Assembly (NCBI RefSeq): GCF_014649995.1
Contig: NZ_BMUC01000001.1
Location: forward strand, 646,605-710,604
DNA: 64,000 nt
From: Streptomyces griseoflavus
Lineage (GTDB): Bacteria; Actinomycetota; Actinomycetes; Streptomycetales; Streptomycetaceae
Reading direction: 5' to 3'
The notes below the pieces were generated by a model. The model did not search any database. It saw only the letters and a program-made list of their open reading frames with translations, and had not been told where the DNA came from. The number at the start of each line of letters is the position of its first letter. The first letter of the stretch is position 1. Below, in pieces: positions 18,315 through 26,585 of this stretch. The translations under genes were made by a program, and so were the position numbers.

Positions 18315-19536
18315 CCGCCACCGTCACGATCGACCGCACCTGGCCGATGATGTCCAGCCGGTCGCGTACGAACTCGGGATCGGTGACCTCGGTGGTGTTC
18401 CCGGCCCCGAACCGCAGGACGGGCGTGTGCACGTGCCCGCCCGGCAGTTCCTCGCGCAGACCGAGCCGGTCGCGGAGCAGCGTCGCCCGGTAGGCGATCT
18501 CGTTGGACAGGTAGTCCCCGCCGCCCCCGGCGCGTGCGGTCGAACCGGGCGTCGGCCCCTCGGGCCGGACGACCTGCTCGGTGCCCCCGGCCGGGATCTC
18601 CGTCACGCTCGTGTTGTCGTACACGGGGAACCGCCCGGTCTGCGCGGCGACGATCTCCGCGTACGGCAGCGTGGTCGACGTCCACTGCGGCTGCGAGGCC
18701 GGGTCGGGCACCGGCACCGTCTCGGGGCGGCCGGTGTTCTCGTTGTCCCCGAAGCCGCCCCGCCAGGCCCCGTTGGTGCGCTCGATGTCGAACCGGCCCA
18801 CCCGGCCCTGGCTCACCGTCGCGAACAGGTCGACCCGCGGCAGACGGTGCCGCAGCGCCCGCTCCACGGTCCCCGCGGTGAAGTCCCGCCAGCGCACCGG
18901 GAACACGGCCGTCTCGATCCGCGCCGGACCGTCCGCGGTCTCGATCACCGTGCCGTCCAGGGCGAGGGCGGCGGCGCCCGACGGGTTGGAGATCCGGATG
19001 TCCCGGTCCAGGGTGAACGGATCGAAGCCGGTCACCAGCACCCGCTTCGTCCCCCTTCCGCGCGGGAACCCGATGTCGTCCTGCCCGCGCGAGCCGCGCT
19101 CCAGCTCGTCCAGCAGCCGTGCCCGCCGCTCCTCACCCAGCCGGAACCCCGGCTCCCAGGCCCGCAGGGCCCGCGTCATGCCGAGCCGCGCCCAGTACAG
19201 CGGCCGGTCGTCGTCCCGGCTCAGGTCACCCGCCGCCGGACCCCGCCCCTGCGCCCGGTCCACGGCCCGGCGCCAGAGCTCCGTCCCCTCGCGCACGACC
19301 GCACGCCGGGCCGCGTCGTAGGAGCGCGCGCGGTCGAGGGCCCGGGCGAAGTCCGTCGCCACGGTGTCGAAGCCGGAGCGGCGGAGGATCTCCTGCGGCA
19401 CGGCCCCGTCCAGCCGGCGCTCCTCGACGGTGGGGCCCGACGGGGTGTCGGCGGCGGTCGCGGTGGTCGGGGGAGCGGCGAGACCCGTCAGCAGGGCCAG
19501 TCCGATCACACCTGTGCGCACACGTAGGGAAGTCAA
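18286..19536 (-). CDS. Secreted pyroglutamyl-peptidase (C15) homologue with Cys-to-Ser change
   Basis: About 416 residues. I favour TTG 19536, with ggaagg eleven bases upstream, though GTG 19521 is possible. A hydrophobic signal ends near T-A-T-A-A. Residues about 165-410 match pyroglutamyl peptidase I: V-T-G-F-D-P-F (168-174), I-E-R-T-N-G (251-256; Glu of the triad), G-G-G-D-Y-L-S-N (337-345) and G-G-H-V-H-T-P (366-372; His of the triad). At the nucleophile position the family's C-N reads S344-N. Extra residues 30-160 form a helical N-terminal region not found in the 215-residue cytosolic enzymes. It may be a pseudoenzyme, a binding protein, or a serine-type variant. Confidence 0.8.
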   Translation of the reverse strand: MTSLRVRTGVIGLALLTGLAAPPTTATAADTPSGPTVEERRLDGAVPQEILRRSGFDTVATDFARALDRARSYDAARRAVVREGTELWRRAVDRAQGRGPAAGDLSRDDDRPLYWARLGMTRALRAWEPGFRLGEERRARLLDELERGSRGQDDIGFPRGRGTKRVLVTGFDPFTLDRDIRISNPSGAAALALDGTVIETADGPARIETAVFPVRWRDFTAGTVERALRHRLPRVDLFATVSQGRVGRFDIERTNGAWRGGFGDNENTGRPETVPVPDPASQPQWTSTTLPYAEIVAAQTGRFPVYDNTSVTEIPAGGTEQVVRPEGPTPGSTARAGGGGDYLSNEIAYRATLLRDRLGLREELPGGHVHTPVLRFGAGNTTEVTDPEFVRDRLDIIGQVRSIVTVAVSATERTRG

Positions 19537-19868
19537 GGGAGTGGGGGCCTTCCGTCGTCGTGGGGTACGGGTGGGTGCCGGAGGCCGCAGTATCGCCCGC
19601 CCGGAGTGGATCACGCCATGGGGCGTGCGCGGGCGGGAGGGCGCCCGTCGCGGCCCGCATCCGGGCCCGGACGGAGGTCGTGGCCGGGTGGGGGCGCAGC
19701 GGAAAAAGATGTGAAAGGTTCGTACGGGATTGAAGCGGGCAGTCTCTTCCCGGGCCACCGGACCCCGGCAGGGATTACCGTCGGAACCGGGAAGTGCCCG
19801 CATGAGCAGCCCCGGCCCGGGACCCTGACCCCGGACCGGGGCTCATGCGCGTCAGGGGCATCCGCCCG
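19537..19868 (-). other. 332-base intergenic region, no gene seen
   Basis: Lies between two leftward genes. It should hold the promoter of the C15-like gene (a relatively AT-rich patch with ggaaaaagatgtgaaaggtt near 19700-19719) and the terminator hairpin of the upstream aldose epimerase at 19801-19847. Short open frames here have ordinary high-GC shadow composition and no ribosome sites. Confidence 0.5.
19801..19847 (-). terminator. Bulged hairpin after aldose epimerase gene
   Basis: catgagcagccccgg (19801-19815) pairs with ccggggctcatg (19836-19847) over 12 bp with a 3-base bulge; the loop region can pair further. It lies 21 bases past the epimerase stop. Confidence 0.5.
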
Positions 19869-20840
19869 CTAGCGCACCGCGAAGCCGTACACCGTCTCCG
19901 AGCGGAACACCTCGCCCGGCCGCAGGACCGTGCCGGGGAACTCGGGGCGGTTCGGCGAGTCGGGGAAGTGCTGGGTCTCCAGCGCGATGCCCTGCCCGGG
20001 CAGGAAGGGATCCCCGATGTGGTCCCCGGTGTAGAGCTGCATCCCCGGCTCGGTGGTCGCCACCGTCAGCACCCGGCCCGACGCCGGGTCGTACAGCTCG
20101 GCCACCTCCACCGGCGTCCGGGTGACCCCCTTGTCGAGCACGAAGTTGTCGTCGTAGCCCGTCCCGGTCCTGCGGGCCTCGCGGAAGTCGTAGCGGGTGC
20201 CGGAGACGTCGGCGAGCTCACCGGTCGGGATCAGGTCCGCGTCGGACGGCGTGTAGCGGGACGCCGCCAGCCGCAGCTCGTGCCCGGCCGCGCTGCCGGA
20301 GCCGGACAGGTTCCAGTACGAGTGGTTCGTCAGGTTCACGTGCGTCGGCGCGTCCGTCACCGCCTCGTACGCGATCCGCAGCGCCCCCCGCTCGTCCAGC
20401 GTGTAGGTCACCGACACCTCCAGACGGCCCGGGAAGCCCTCCTCGCCGTGCCCGGCGACCAGGGAGAGGCGCAGACCGTGCTCGACCGGCACGGCGTCCC
20501 ACACGCGCTTGTCGAAGCCCCGCGCGCCGCCGTGCAGCGAGTTCGGCCCGTCGTTCGGTTCCAGGGCGTAGGTGAACCCGTCCAGGGCGAAGCGCGCGCC
20601 CGCGATCCGGTTGGCGTACCGGCCGATCAGGGCGCCCAGGAAGGGTTCCGGATGCCGGAGGTAGCCGTCCAGGCCGGAGAACCCCAGCACCACGTTCCCG
20701 GTCCGCCCGTCCCGGTCCGGCACCTCGACGTCCTGCACGATCCCGCCGTACGACAGGATCCGTACCCGCACGCCCGCCCGCCGCAGCGTCCAGCGGTGCA
20801 CCGGCGTGCCGTCGGAAAGTGTGCCGATGAGTTCGTTCAT
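19869..20840 (-). CDS. Cytosolic aldose 1-epimerase
   Basis: A 323-residue mutarotase lacking a signal peptide. Family marks: G-R-Y-A-N-R-I, N-S-L-H-G-G-A-R-G-F-D, V-N-L-T-N-H-S-Y-W-N-L (catalytic His) and A-L-E-T-Q-H-F-P-D-S-P-N (catalytic Glu). It shares a high level of similarity with the exported enzyme at 5580-6734 but serves intracellular sugar. A TATTGT hexamer lies eight bases before the ATG, so a leaderless transcript is possible; otherwise it is cotranscribed with the lipoprotein gene 15 bases upstream. Confidence 0.93.
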   Translation of the reverse strand: MNELIGTLSDGTPVHRWTLRRAGVRVRILSYGGIVQDVEVPDRDGRTGNVVLGFSGLDGYLRHPEPFLGALIGRYANRIAGARFALDGFTYALEPNDGPNSLHGGARGFDKRVWDAVPVEHGLRLSLVAGHGEEGFPGRLEVSVTYTLDERGALRIAYEAVTDAPTHVNLTNHSYWNLSGSGSAAGHELRLAASRYTPSDADLIPTGELADVSGTRYDFREARRTGTGYDDNFVLDKGVTRTPVEVAELYDPASGRVLTVATTEPGMQLYTGDHIGDPFLPGQGIALETQHFPDSPNRPEFPGTVLRPGEVFRSETVYGFAVR

Positions 20841-20855
20841 GTGCGAAACAATAGG

Positions 20856-21764
20856 TCACGGCTTCGTCGCCGTGACCGTCCGGTACGCGATGGCGGCCAG
20901 CTCGGACTGGCCGTCGATGCTGGGATGGAACCAGTCCCAACGGCTCAACTGCGCGGTGCCGAAGCGGTAGTCGTGCACCGCGCCGCCGTCGAAGCGGCAG
21001 CGCCGGTCCTCGGCGCAGACCTCCTCCAGCACCTCGTTGTAGTCCCGCACCCGTTGGTGCACCGTCTCGCGCCGCAGCGTCGCCTCCGCGTCCATCGCGT
21101 CCGCGTCGGCCAGCATCGACGGGCAGATGCCCAGCTTCCACACCTGCTTGCCCAGCGCGCTGGTCCGCCCCTCGGACCACAGCCGCTTCAGGTCCGGCAC
21201 ACTCGCCACGTACACCTGCGTCCTCGGCAGCGTCTCGCGCAGCGTGCGCATCGCCTCCCGGAAGTCGGCACGGAAGTCCGCCACCGGTGTCATCGCCGCG
21301 GTGGTCTCCCGGCAGGCGTCGTTCGCCCCCGCCATCACCGCCACCAGTTCCGGGGAGCGCTGCGCCGCCCGCGCCATCTGCGCCGGCAGATCCGCCATCC
21401 GGGCCCCGGTCACCGCGTAGTTCCAGCTCCGCGCGGCCGCCTCCGTCCGTCCCAGCAGCCGTACGGCGAGACTGTCGACCTGCTCGCTGCCGCCCGTCGC
21501 CCACGACACCTCAGGACAGTCCGTCAACACCGCGCAGGCGTCGAAACCCGTGGTGATCGAGTCGCCCACGGCGGCGACCGAGTCCGGTGAGGTATCCCAC
21601 ACGGGCGTGGGGCTCGGTGACGGCCGCCCTTCCTCCGCCGCCGTGCCGGACGGGGCGGGGGAGGCACCACCGACCGCGTCACAGCCCGCCACGCCGAGCG
21701 CGGCGACCGCCAGCACGGCGGCCACGGCCCGCGCACGGGCCCCCCTCCGCGTCGCCCGACCCAT
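20856..21764 (-). CDS. SGNH/GDSL-hydrolase-type lipoprotein
   Basis: A 302-residue exported lipoprotein. The leader is Arg-rich then hydrophobic, ending in lipobox V-A-G-C, followed by a Ser/Pro linker. SGNH blocks are present: A-V-G-D-S-I-T-T-G (block I Ser), N-Y-A-V-T-G-A-R (block II Gly), M-A-G-A-N-D-A-C (block III Asn) and D-W-F-H-P-S (block V Asp/His). It therefore probably hydrolyses esters outside the membrane, perhaps acylated glycans or lipids. ATG 21764 follows ggggaggcg. Gene order places it directly upstream of the cytosolic epimerase. Confidence 0.85.
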   Translation of the reverse strand: MGRATRRGARARAVAAVLAVAALGVAGCDAVGGASPAPSGTAAEEGRPSPSPTPVWDTSPDSVAAVGDSITTGFDACAVLTDCPEVSWATGGSEQVDSLAVRLLGRTEAAARSWNYAVTGARMADLPAQMARAAQRSPELVAVMAGANDACRETTAAMTPVADFRADFREAMRTLRETLPRTQVYVASVPDLKRLWSEGRTSALGKQVWKLGICPSMLADADAMDAEATLRRETVHQRVRDYNEVLEEVCAEDRRCRFDGGAVHDYRFGTAQLSRWDWFHPSIDGQSELAAIAYRTVTATKP

Positions 21765-22035
21765 CCGTCGCCTCCCCGCGCCGTGCCCGATGTCCGTCCC
21801 CCAACCCTTAACAACGCACGGGAGTTCCCGCCCGTCCGCGTCACCCTCACCGAAGCAACGCCACCCACCCGTACAGGCGTCCTGCCGGGTGAATGGCGAG
21901 CGTTTCCCGGCACCAGGACGGACGGTACGTCACACTCCTTGCCTCGTCGCACGGTAGCCTCGCCATCAACGCGGCCCGCCCGGACCGCGGCCGTTCCGCC
22001 CGATCCAAGACGACCCGCTCAGCCCGGAGGTTCCG

Positions 22036-22530
22036 GTGACGACTCGTGGAGTTCTGTACGTGCACTCCGCGCCCCGCGCGCTGTGCCCGCACGTCGAGTG
22101 GGCCGTCGCCGGGGTGCTCGGCACGCGCGTCAGCCTGGACTGGATCCGCCAGCCCGCGTCCCCCGGCACCTGGCGCTCGGAGTTCTCCTGGCAGGGCCAG
22201 CCCGCCATCGCCTCCAAACTCGCCTCCGCGCTGCGCGGCTGGCAGATGCTGCGCTTCGAGGTCACCGCCGAGCCCTTCGCCACCACCGAGGGCGAGCGCT
22301 ACAGCTGCACCCCCGACCTCGGCATCTTCCACGCCGTCACCGGCGTCCACGGCGACATCCTCGTCCCCGAGGACCGTCTGCGCGCCGCCCTGGTCCGTTC
22401 CCGGGCCGAGGAGACCGACCTGGAGGCGGAGATCGCCAAGCTCCTCGGCAAGCCCTGGGACGACGAACTGGAACCCTTCCGCCACGCAGGCGAAGGCGCC
22501 CCGGTCCGCTGGCTCCACCAGGTCGTCTGA
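22036..22530 (+). CDS. DUF3145 protein
   Basis: A 164-residue actinobacterial conserved protein, recognised by V-L-Y-V-H-S-A-P-R-A-L-C-P-H-V-E-W, R-S-E-F-S-W-Q-G and the C-terminal G-K-P-W-D-D-E-L-E-P-F-R. GTG 22036 has ggagg six bases upstream. Its function is unknown, but it sits next to the fatty acid synthase operon in many streptomycetes, convergent with fabF. There is no signal peptide or membrane segment. The 271 bases upstream (21765-22035) form a divergent promoter region in which I see no further gene. Confidence 0.85.
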   Translation: MTTRGVLYVHSAPRALCPHVEWAVAGVLGTRVSLDWIRQPASPGTWRSEFSWQGQPAIASKLASALRGWQMLRFEVTAEPFATTEGERYSCTPDLGIFHAVTGVHGDILVPEDRLRAALVRSRAEETDLEAEIAKLLGKPWDDELEPFRHAGEGAPVRWLHQVV

Positions 22531-22532
22531 CA

Positions 22533-22700
22533 GCGCCCCGAAGGAGGGCGGGGAACTGCGCCCCCAAGGGGCGCGGGGAACTGCGCGAGCAACCACGACC
22601 CACCCGCACCCGACCGACCCCCATCCCCCCCCAGGCGGGGGTCTCAGGGGCGCAGCCCCTGAGGACGGGACGGGAAGGGGCGGCGGGGGCGACACCCTCC
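22533..22700. repeat. Dispersed Streptomyces intergenic repeat (palindromic unit)
   Basis: A 13-base direct repeat cggggaactgcgc occurs at 22549-22561 and 22574-22586, each preceded by a cccc-aagggg-like dyad. Farther on, ctcaggggcgcagcccctgag (22643-22663) is a perfect 9-bp hairpin with a 3-base loop, followed by gacgggacgggaaggggcgg. From memory, these phrases recur in many streptomycete intergenic regions, always with this order. No open frame or terminal repeats were seen. Confidence 0.7.
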
Positions 22701-22760
22701 CACAGCCCGCCCCACCGAGCCCCCCGGCAGCGCAGCGCCTCGCAGCCACTCCCGCACGGC

Positions 22761-22791
22761 AAAAAGCCCTCACCCCCGAAGAGGTGAAGGC
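22761..22791 (-). terminator. Intrinsic terminator of the fab operon
   Basis: On the minus strand gccttcacc, loop tcttcgg, and the nearly complementary gtgagggc are followed by ttttt; the stem is nine pairs including one G-U. It lies about 24 bases past the fabF stop. This is one of the few canonical U-tract terminators in the window. Confidence 0.85.
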
Positions 22792-22814
22792 CCTTCACAC
22801 AGCCGACGCGCGGG

Positions 22815-24086
22815 TCACACGGACCGGAACGCCAGCACCACGTTGTGCCCACCGAACCCGAACGAGTCGTTCAGCGCGGCGATCCTGCCCTCCACGGGCA
22901 GCTTCCTCGCCTCACCCCGCACCACGTCCGCGTTCGCCTCGGCCTCGGGGTCCAGGTTCTCGACGTTGATCGTCGGCGGAGCCACCCGGTGGTACAGCGC
23001 CAGCACGGTGGCCACCGACTCCACTCCGCCCGCCCCGCCGAGCAGGTGCCCCGTCATCGACTTGGTCGCGGACACCGCCATGTGGTCCGCGTCGTCCCCG
23101 AACACCTTCCGCAGCGCCTTCAGCTCGGCGATGTCCCCCGCCGGCGTCGACGTCGCGTGCGCGTTGACGTGCACGATCTCCGCCGGATCCAGGTCCGTGC
23201 GGTCCAGCAGGTTCTGCAGGGCGTGCGAGATGCCCCGCCCCTCCGGCTCCGGCTGCACGATGTCGTGCGCGTCGGCCGAAATGCCCTGACCGACCGCCTC
23301 CGCGTACACGCGGGCACCGCGCGCGGCGGCGTGCTCGGCGGACTCCAGCACGACGACTCCCGCGCCCTCGCCCATGACGAAGCCGTCACGGCCGGTGTCG
23401 TAGGGGCGCGACGCGCCCTCGGGGTCGTCGTTGTTCTTCGACATCGCCATCATGTTGCCGAACGCGGCGATCGGCAGCGGGTGGATCGCCGCCTCCGTCC
23501 CGCCCGCGACGACCACGTCGGCGCGCCCGGTGCGGATCATCTCGATGGCGTAGCCGATGGCCTCGGCACCCGACGCGCACGCGGAGACCGGGGTGTGCAC
23601 GCCCGCGCGGGCGCCCACCGCGAGACCCACGTTCGCGGACGGGCCGTTCGGCATCAGCATGGGGACGGTGTGCGGGGAGACCCGGCGTACGCCCTTCTCC
23701 CTCAGCACGTCGTACTGGTCCAGCAGCGTCGTCACACCGCCGATGCCGGAGGCGATGACCGCGCCGAGACGGTCCGGGTCGACGCTCGGGTCCTCGCCGG
23801 CCTTCGCCTCGAAACCGGCGTCGGCCCAGGCCTCCTTGGCCGCGATCAGCGCGAACTGCGCCGAGCGGTCCAGGCGGCGGGCCTGCGGCCGGGGGATGAC
23901 CTCGGTCGGTTCCACGGCCACCGGGGCCGCGATGCGGACCGCCTGGTCGGCGGCCCACTCCTGCTCCAGGTGCTTGACGCCGGAACGTCCGGCGATCAGG
24001 CCCTCCCAGGTAGAGGCCGCGTCGCCACCCAGCGGTGTGGTTGCGCCGATACCGGTGACGACCACGGTGCGATTGGTCGGGCTCAT
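22815..24086 (-). CDS. fabF: Beta-ketoacyl-ACP synthase II
   Basis: A 423-residue thiolase-fold condensing enzyme that elongates acyl-ACP with malonyl-ACP in type II fatty acid synthesis. The catalytic triad is visible: C170 in V-S-A-C-A-S-G, His in V-N-A-H-A-T-S-T-P-A-G-D, and His in K-S-M-T-G-H-L-L-G-G-A-G-G; the C-terminal F-G-F-G-G-H-N motif is present. It is the last gene of fabD-fabH-acpP-fabF. The complete C-H-H triad distinguishes it from chain-length-factor partners of polyketide synthases, so this is primary metabolism. Confidence 0.97.
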   Translation of the reverse strand: MSPTNRTVVVTGIGATTPLGGDAASTWEGLIAGRSGVKHLEQEWAADQAVRIAAPVAVEPTEVIPRPQARRLDRSAQFALIAAKEAWADAGFEAKAGEDPSVDPDRLGAVIASGIGGVTTLLDQYDVLREKGVRRVSPHTVPMLMPNGPSANVGLAVGARAGVHTPVSACASGAEAIGYAIEMIRTGRADVVVAGGTEAAIHPLPIAAFGNMMAMSKNNDDPEGASRPYDTGRDGFVMGEGAGVVVLESAEHAAARGARVYAEAVGQGISADAHDIVQPEPEGRGISHALQNLLDRTDLDPAEIVHVNAHATSTPAGDIAELKALRKVFGDDADHMAVSATKSMTGHLLGGAGGVESVATVLALYHRVAPPTINVENLDPEAEANADVVRGEARKLPVEGRIAALNDSFGFGGHNVVLAFRSV

Positions 24087-24165
24087 CGGAATTCTCTCTC
24101 CAACGGATCTACGAGGATTCGTACGGCGCCACCGCCGGGTGGCGGGGCCGGGGCACCCGGCCCCC

Positions 24166-24191
24166 GGGCCTCCCGTACGGACGGAAGGCCC
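24166..24191 (-). promoter_or_regulatory. Hairpin between acpP and fabF
   Basis: gggcctcccgt pairs with acggaaggccc over 11 positions with one mismatch and a 4-base loop, nine bases after the acpP stop. An attenuator or RNA stabiliser here would give more acpP than fabF transcript, fitting the higher need for carrier protein. This is inference from position. Confidence 0.45.
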
Positions 24192-24199
24192 GGCAGGGC

Positions 24200-24448
24200 T
24201 CAGGCCTGGTGCTTGAGGATGTAGTCGGTCGCGTCGCCGACCGTCTTGAGGTTCTTGACGTCGTCGTCCGGGATCTTGACGTCGAAGCGCTCTTCGGCGG
24301 CGACGACGACCTCGACCATGGACAGCGAGTCGACGTCCAGGTCGTCGGTGAAGGACTTGTCCAGCTGGACGTCCTCAACCGGGATGCCGGCGATCTCGTT
24401 CACGATCTCCGCGAGACCGGCGACGATCTCTTCCTGAGTGGCGGCCAT
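24200..24448 (-). CDS. acpP: Acyl carrier protein
   Basis: An acidic 82-residue carrier. The phosphopantetheine site is S41 in D-L-D-V-D-S-L-S-M-V-E. ATG 24448 is preceded by aaggagcgccatc, a strong ribosome site; upstream extensions are out of character. Spacing to fabH (79 bases) and fabF (113 bases) and shared direction support the usual fabDHPF order. Confidence 0.97.
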   Translation of the reverse strand: MAATQEEIVAGLAEIVNEIAGIPVEDVQLDKSFTDDLDVDSLSMVEVVVAAEERFDVKIPDDDVKNLKTVGDATDYILKHQA

Positions 24449-24527
24449 GATGGCGCTCCTTCGTTGTGATTCCAGGGATGTGACGGTGGTGCCTCGCGTA
24501 CCGGACCGATGATCCGGCACGGAGTGC

Positions 24528-25559
24528 CTAGGGGAGGGTAACGACCGTAGCGGCGTAGACGAGACCCGCCCCGAAGCCGATGACGAGCGCGGTGTCGCCG
24601 CTCTTCGCCTCGCCGGTCGCCAGGAGCCGCTCCATCGCGAGCGGGATCGAGGCGGCCGAGGTGTTGCCGGTGGTGCGGATGTCACGGGCGACCATGACGT
24701 GCTCCGGCAGTTTCAGCGTCTTCACCATCGAGTCGATGATCCGCACGTTGGCCTGGTGCGGGATGAAGACGTCCAGGTCGTCCGGGCTGATCCCGGCCGC
24801 GTCCAGCGCCTGCTGGGCGACCTTCGCCATCTCGAACACGGCCCAGCGGAACACCGCTTGGCCCTCCTGCGTGATCGCGGGGAACTTGACCTCGCCCTTG
24901 CTGTCGCGGGGCAGCTCGGAGAGGTCGCCGCCGCGGAAACGGTCCCAGGGGACCGTCTGCTTGATCGTCTCGGACTTGTCGCCCTCGGAGCCCCACACGG
25001 TCGGGCCGATCGCCGGCTCCTCGGACGGGCCGACCACGACCGCGCCCGCGCCGTCGCCGAAGAGGAAGGCCGTCGCCCGGTCCTCCAGGTCGGTCAGGTC
25101 GGAGAGCCGCTCCACACCGATGACGAGGACGTACTCCGCGGACCCTTCCACGACCATGCCCTTGGCCAGCGTCAGCCCGTAGCCGAAGCCCGCGCAGCCG
25201 GCCGAGATGTCGAAGGCGGCGGCCTTGTCCGTGCCGAGCTTGTCGGCGATCTCGGTGGCGACGGCCGGGGTCTGGCTGAAGTGCGACACGGTCGACACGA
25301 CGACGGCGCCGATCTGCGAGGCGTCGATCCCGGCGTCCGCGATCGCCTTGCCGGAGGCCTCGACGGACATCGCGGCGACGGTCTCCTCGGGGGAGGCCCA
25401 GTGCCGGGTCTCGATCCCGGAGCGGGAACGGATCCACTCGTCGGACGAGTCGATCGTCTCCAGGATCACCTCGTTCGGCACGACCCTGGTGGGACGGTAA
25501 CCGCCCACGCCGAGGATGCGCGCGTACGGGGCGCCCTTGCTGGGCTTGATCTTCGCCAT
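24528..25559 (-). CDS. fabH: Beta-ketoacyl-ACP synthase III
   Basis: A 343-residue initiation condensing enzyme that joins an acyl-CoA primer to malonyl-ACP. The triad comprises C122 in I-S-A-G-C-A-G-F-G, His in I-P-H-Q-A-N-V-R-I and Asn in T-T-G-N-T-S-A-A-S-I. In streptomycetes this enzyme accepts branched primers, setting iso/anteiso fatty acids; that specificity is family knowledge, not read here. It follows fabD by 22 bases. Confidence 0.97.
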   Translation of the reverse strand: MAKIKPSKGAPYARILGVGGYRPTRVVPNEVILETIDSSDEWIRSRSGIETRHWASPEETVAAMSVEASGKAIADAGIDASQIGAVVVSTVSHFSQTPAVATEIADKLGTDKAAAFDISAGCAGFGYGLTLAKGMVVEGSAEYVLVIGVERLSDLTDLEDRATAFLFGDGAGAVVVGPSEEPAIGPTVWGSEGDKSETIKQTVPWDRFRGGDLSELPRDSKGEVKFPAITQEGQAVFRWAVFEMAKVAQQALDAAGISPDDLDVFIPHQANVRIIDSMVKTLKLPEHVMVARDIRTTGNTSAASIPLAMERLLATGEAKSGDTALVIGFGAGLVYAATVVTLP

Positions 25560-25581
25560 GCGGGTCGGCTCCTTAGGGCGG

Positions 25582-26496
25582 TCAGGCGGTGTGCTCGGCG
25601 ACGAGCTCGCGGGCCGCGTCGAGGTCGGCGGGGGTCTTCAGGGCCAGCGTCCTCACCCCGGGCAGGGCGCGCTTGGCGAGGCCGGTCAGGGTGCCGCCGG
25701 GGCAGACCTCCAGCAGGGCGGTGACGCCGAGCTCCTTGAAGGTCTCCATGCACAGGTCCCAGCGGACCGGGTTGGCGACCTGGCCGACCAGACGCTCCAG
25801 CACCTCGGCACCGGAGGCGACCGTCCCGCCGTCCCTGTTCGACACGTAGGTGAGCTTCGGGGCGCCGGGCGTCAGGGCCTCGGCCGCCTTCGCCAGGGTG
25901 TCCACCGCGGGGCCCATGTGGTGGGTGTGGAACGCGCCGGCGACCTGGAGCATGACGACCCGGCGCACGCCCTCGGGCTTGTCGGCCTCCAGCGCGGCGA
26001 GCTGCTCCTTGGTGCCGGCCGCGACGATCTGGCCAGCGCCGTTGATGTTCGCCGGGGTCAGGCCCAGCTTCTCCAGGTGCGCGACGGTCACCTCGGGGTC
26101 GCCGCCGAGCAGCGCGGCCATGCCCGTCTCGGTGATCGCGGCGGCGTCGGCCATGGCCAGACCCCGCTTGCGCACCAGGGAGAGCGCGGCCCCTTCGTCG
26201 AGCACGCCCGCGAGGGCCGCGGCCGTGATCTCGCCGACGCTGTGGCCGGCGACGGCACCGGGTGTCACGTTCCCGAGCGCGGAGGCGGACAGCAGCCCGG
26301 CCGCGACCAGCAGCGGCTGGGCGACGGCCGTGTCACGGATCTCGTCCGCGTCCGCCTTGGTGCCGTAGTGGACGAGGTCGAGTCCGATGGCGTCCGACCA
26401 CGCGGAGACGCGGTCGGCGGCACCGGGGAGTTCGAGCCATTCAGTCAGGAAGCCGGGCGTCTGGGCGCCCTGGCCGGGAGCGACGAGTACGAGCAC
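25582..26496 (-). CDS. fabD: Malonyl-CoA:ACP transacylase
   Basis: A 304-residue enzyme transferring malonyl from CoA to ACP. G-Q-G-A-Q (about 9-13), nucleophile S86 in A-G-H-S-V-G-E, and H in G-A-F-H-T-H-H-M are all present. The GTG at 26496 gives the expected start (M-L-V-L-V-A-P-G-Q-G-A-Q), overlapping a gagag ribosome site; a longer open frame upstream only shadows fasR. First gene of the fab operon, 89 bases after fasR. Confidence 0.96.
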   Translation of the reverse strand: MLVLVAPGQGAQTPGFLTEWLELPGAADRVSAWSDAIGLDLVHYGTKADADEIRDTAVAQPLLVAAGLLSASALGNVTPGAVAGHSVGEITAAALAGVLDEGAALSLVRKRGLAMADAAAITETGMAALLGGDPEVTVAHLEKLGLTPANINGAGQIVAAGTKEQLAALEADKPEGVRRVVMLQVAGAFHTHHMGPAVDTLAKAAEALTPGAPKLTYVSNRDGGTVASGAEVLERLVGQVANPVRWDLCMETFKELGVTALLEVCPGGTLTGLAKRALPGVRTLALKTPADLDAARELVAEHTA

Positions 26497-26562
26497 TCTC
26501 ACACTCTCTCTTGGGGACGGCCACGGCCGCCCGTGAGGACAAGGACGAAGAACAGCAGGGGG

Positions 26563-26583
26563 TTTTGTGGAGCCCCCACAAAA
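26563..26583 (-). promoter_or_regulatory. Perfect inverted repeat in fasR-fabD gap; candidate FasR site
   Basis: ttttgtgg (26563-26570) and ccacaaaa (26576-26583) form a perfect 8-bp dyad with a 5-base spacer, immediately after the fasR stop and about 67 bases before the fabD start. FasR is an established activator of this operon in S. coelicolor, so this AT-containing dyad is the natural binding candidate. It could also form a weak terminator for fasR. Confidence 0.6.
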
Positions 26584-26585
26584 GG

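Noticed and set aside
22533-22700. Insertion sequence or MITE with terminal repeats
   Set aside because: No terminal inverted repeats, no target-site duplication and no transposase frame are visible; I list it only as a dispersed repeat.
22815-26496. Polyketide or other specialised-metabolite cluster because of KS, ACP and AT genes
   Set aside because: Gene order fabD-fabH-acpP-fabF with fasR is the primary fatty-acid operon; FabF retains the full C-H-H triad and there are no tailoring genes.
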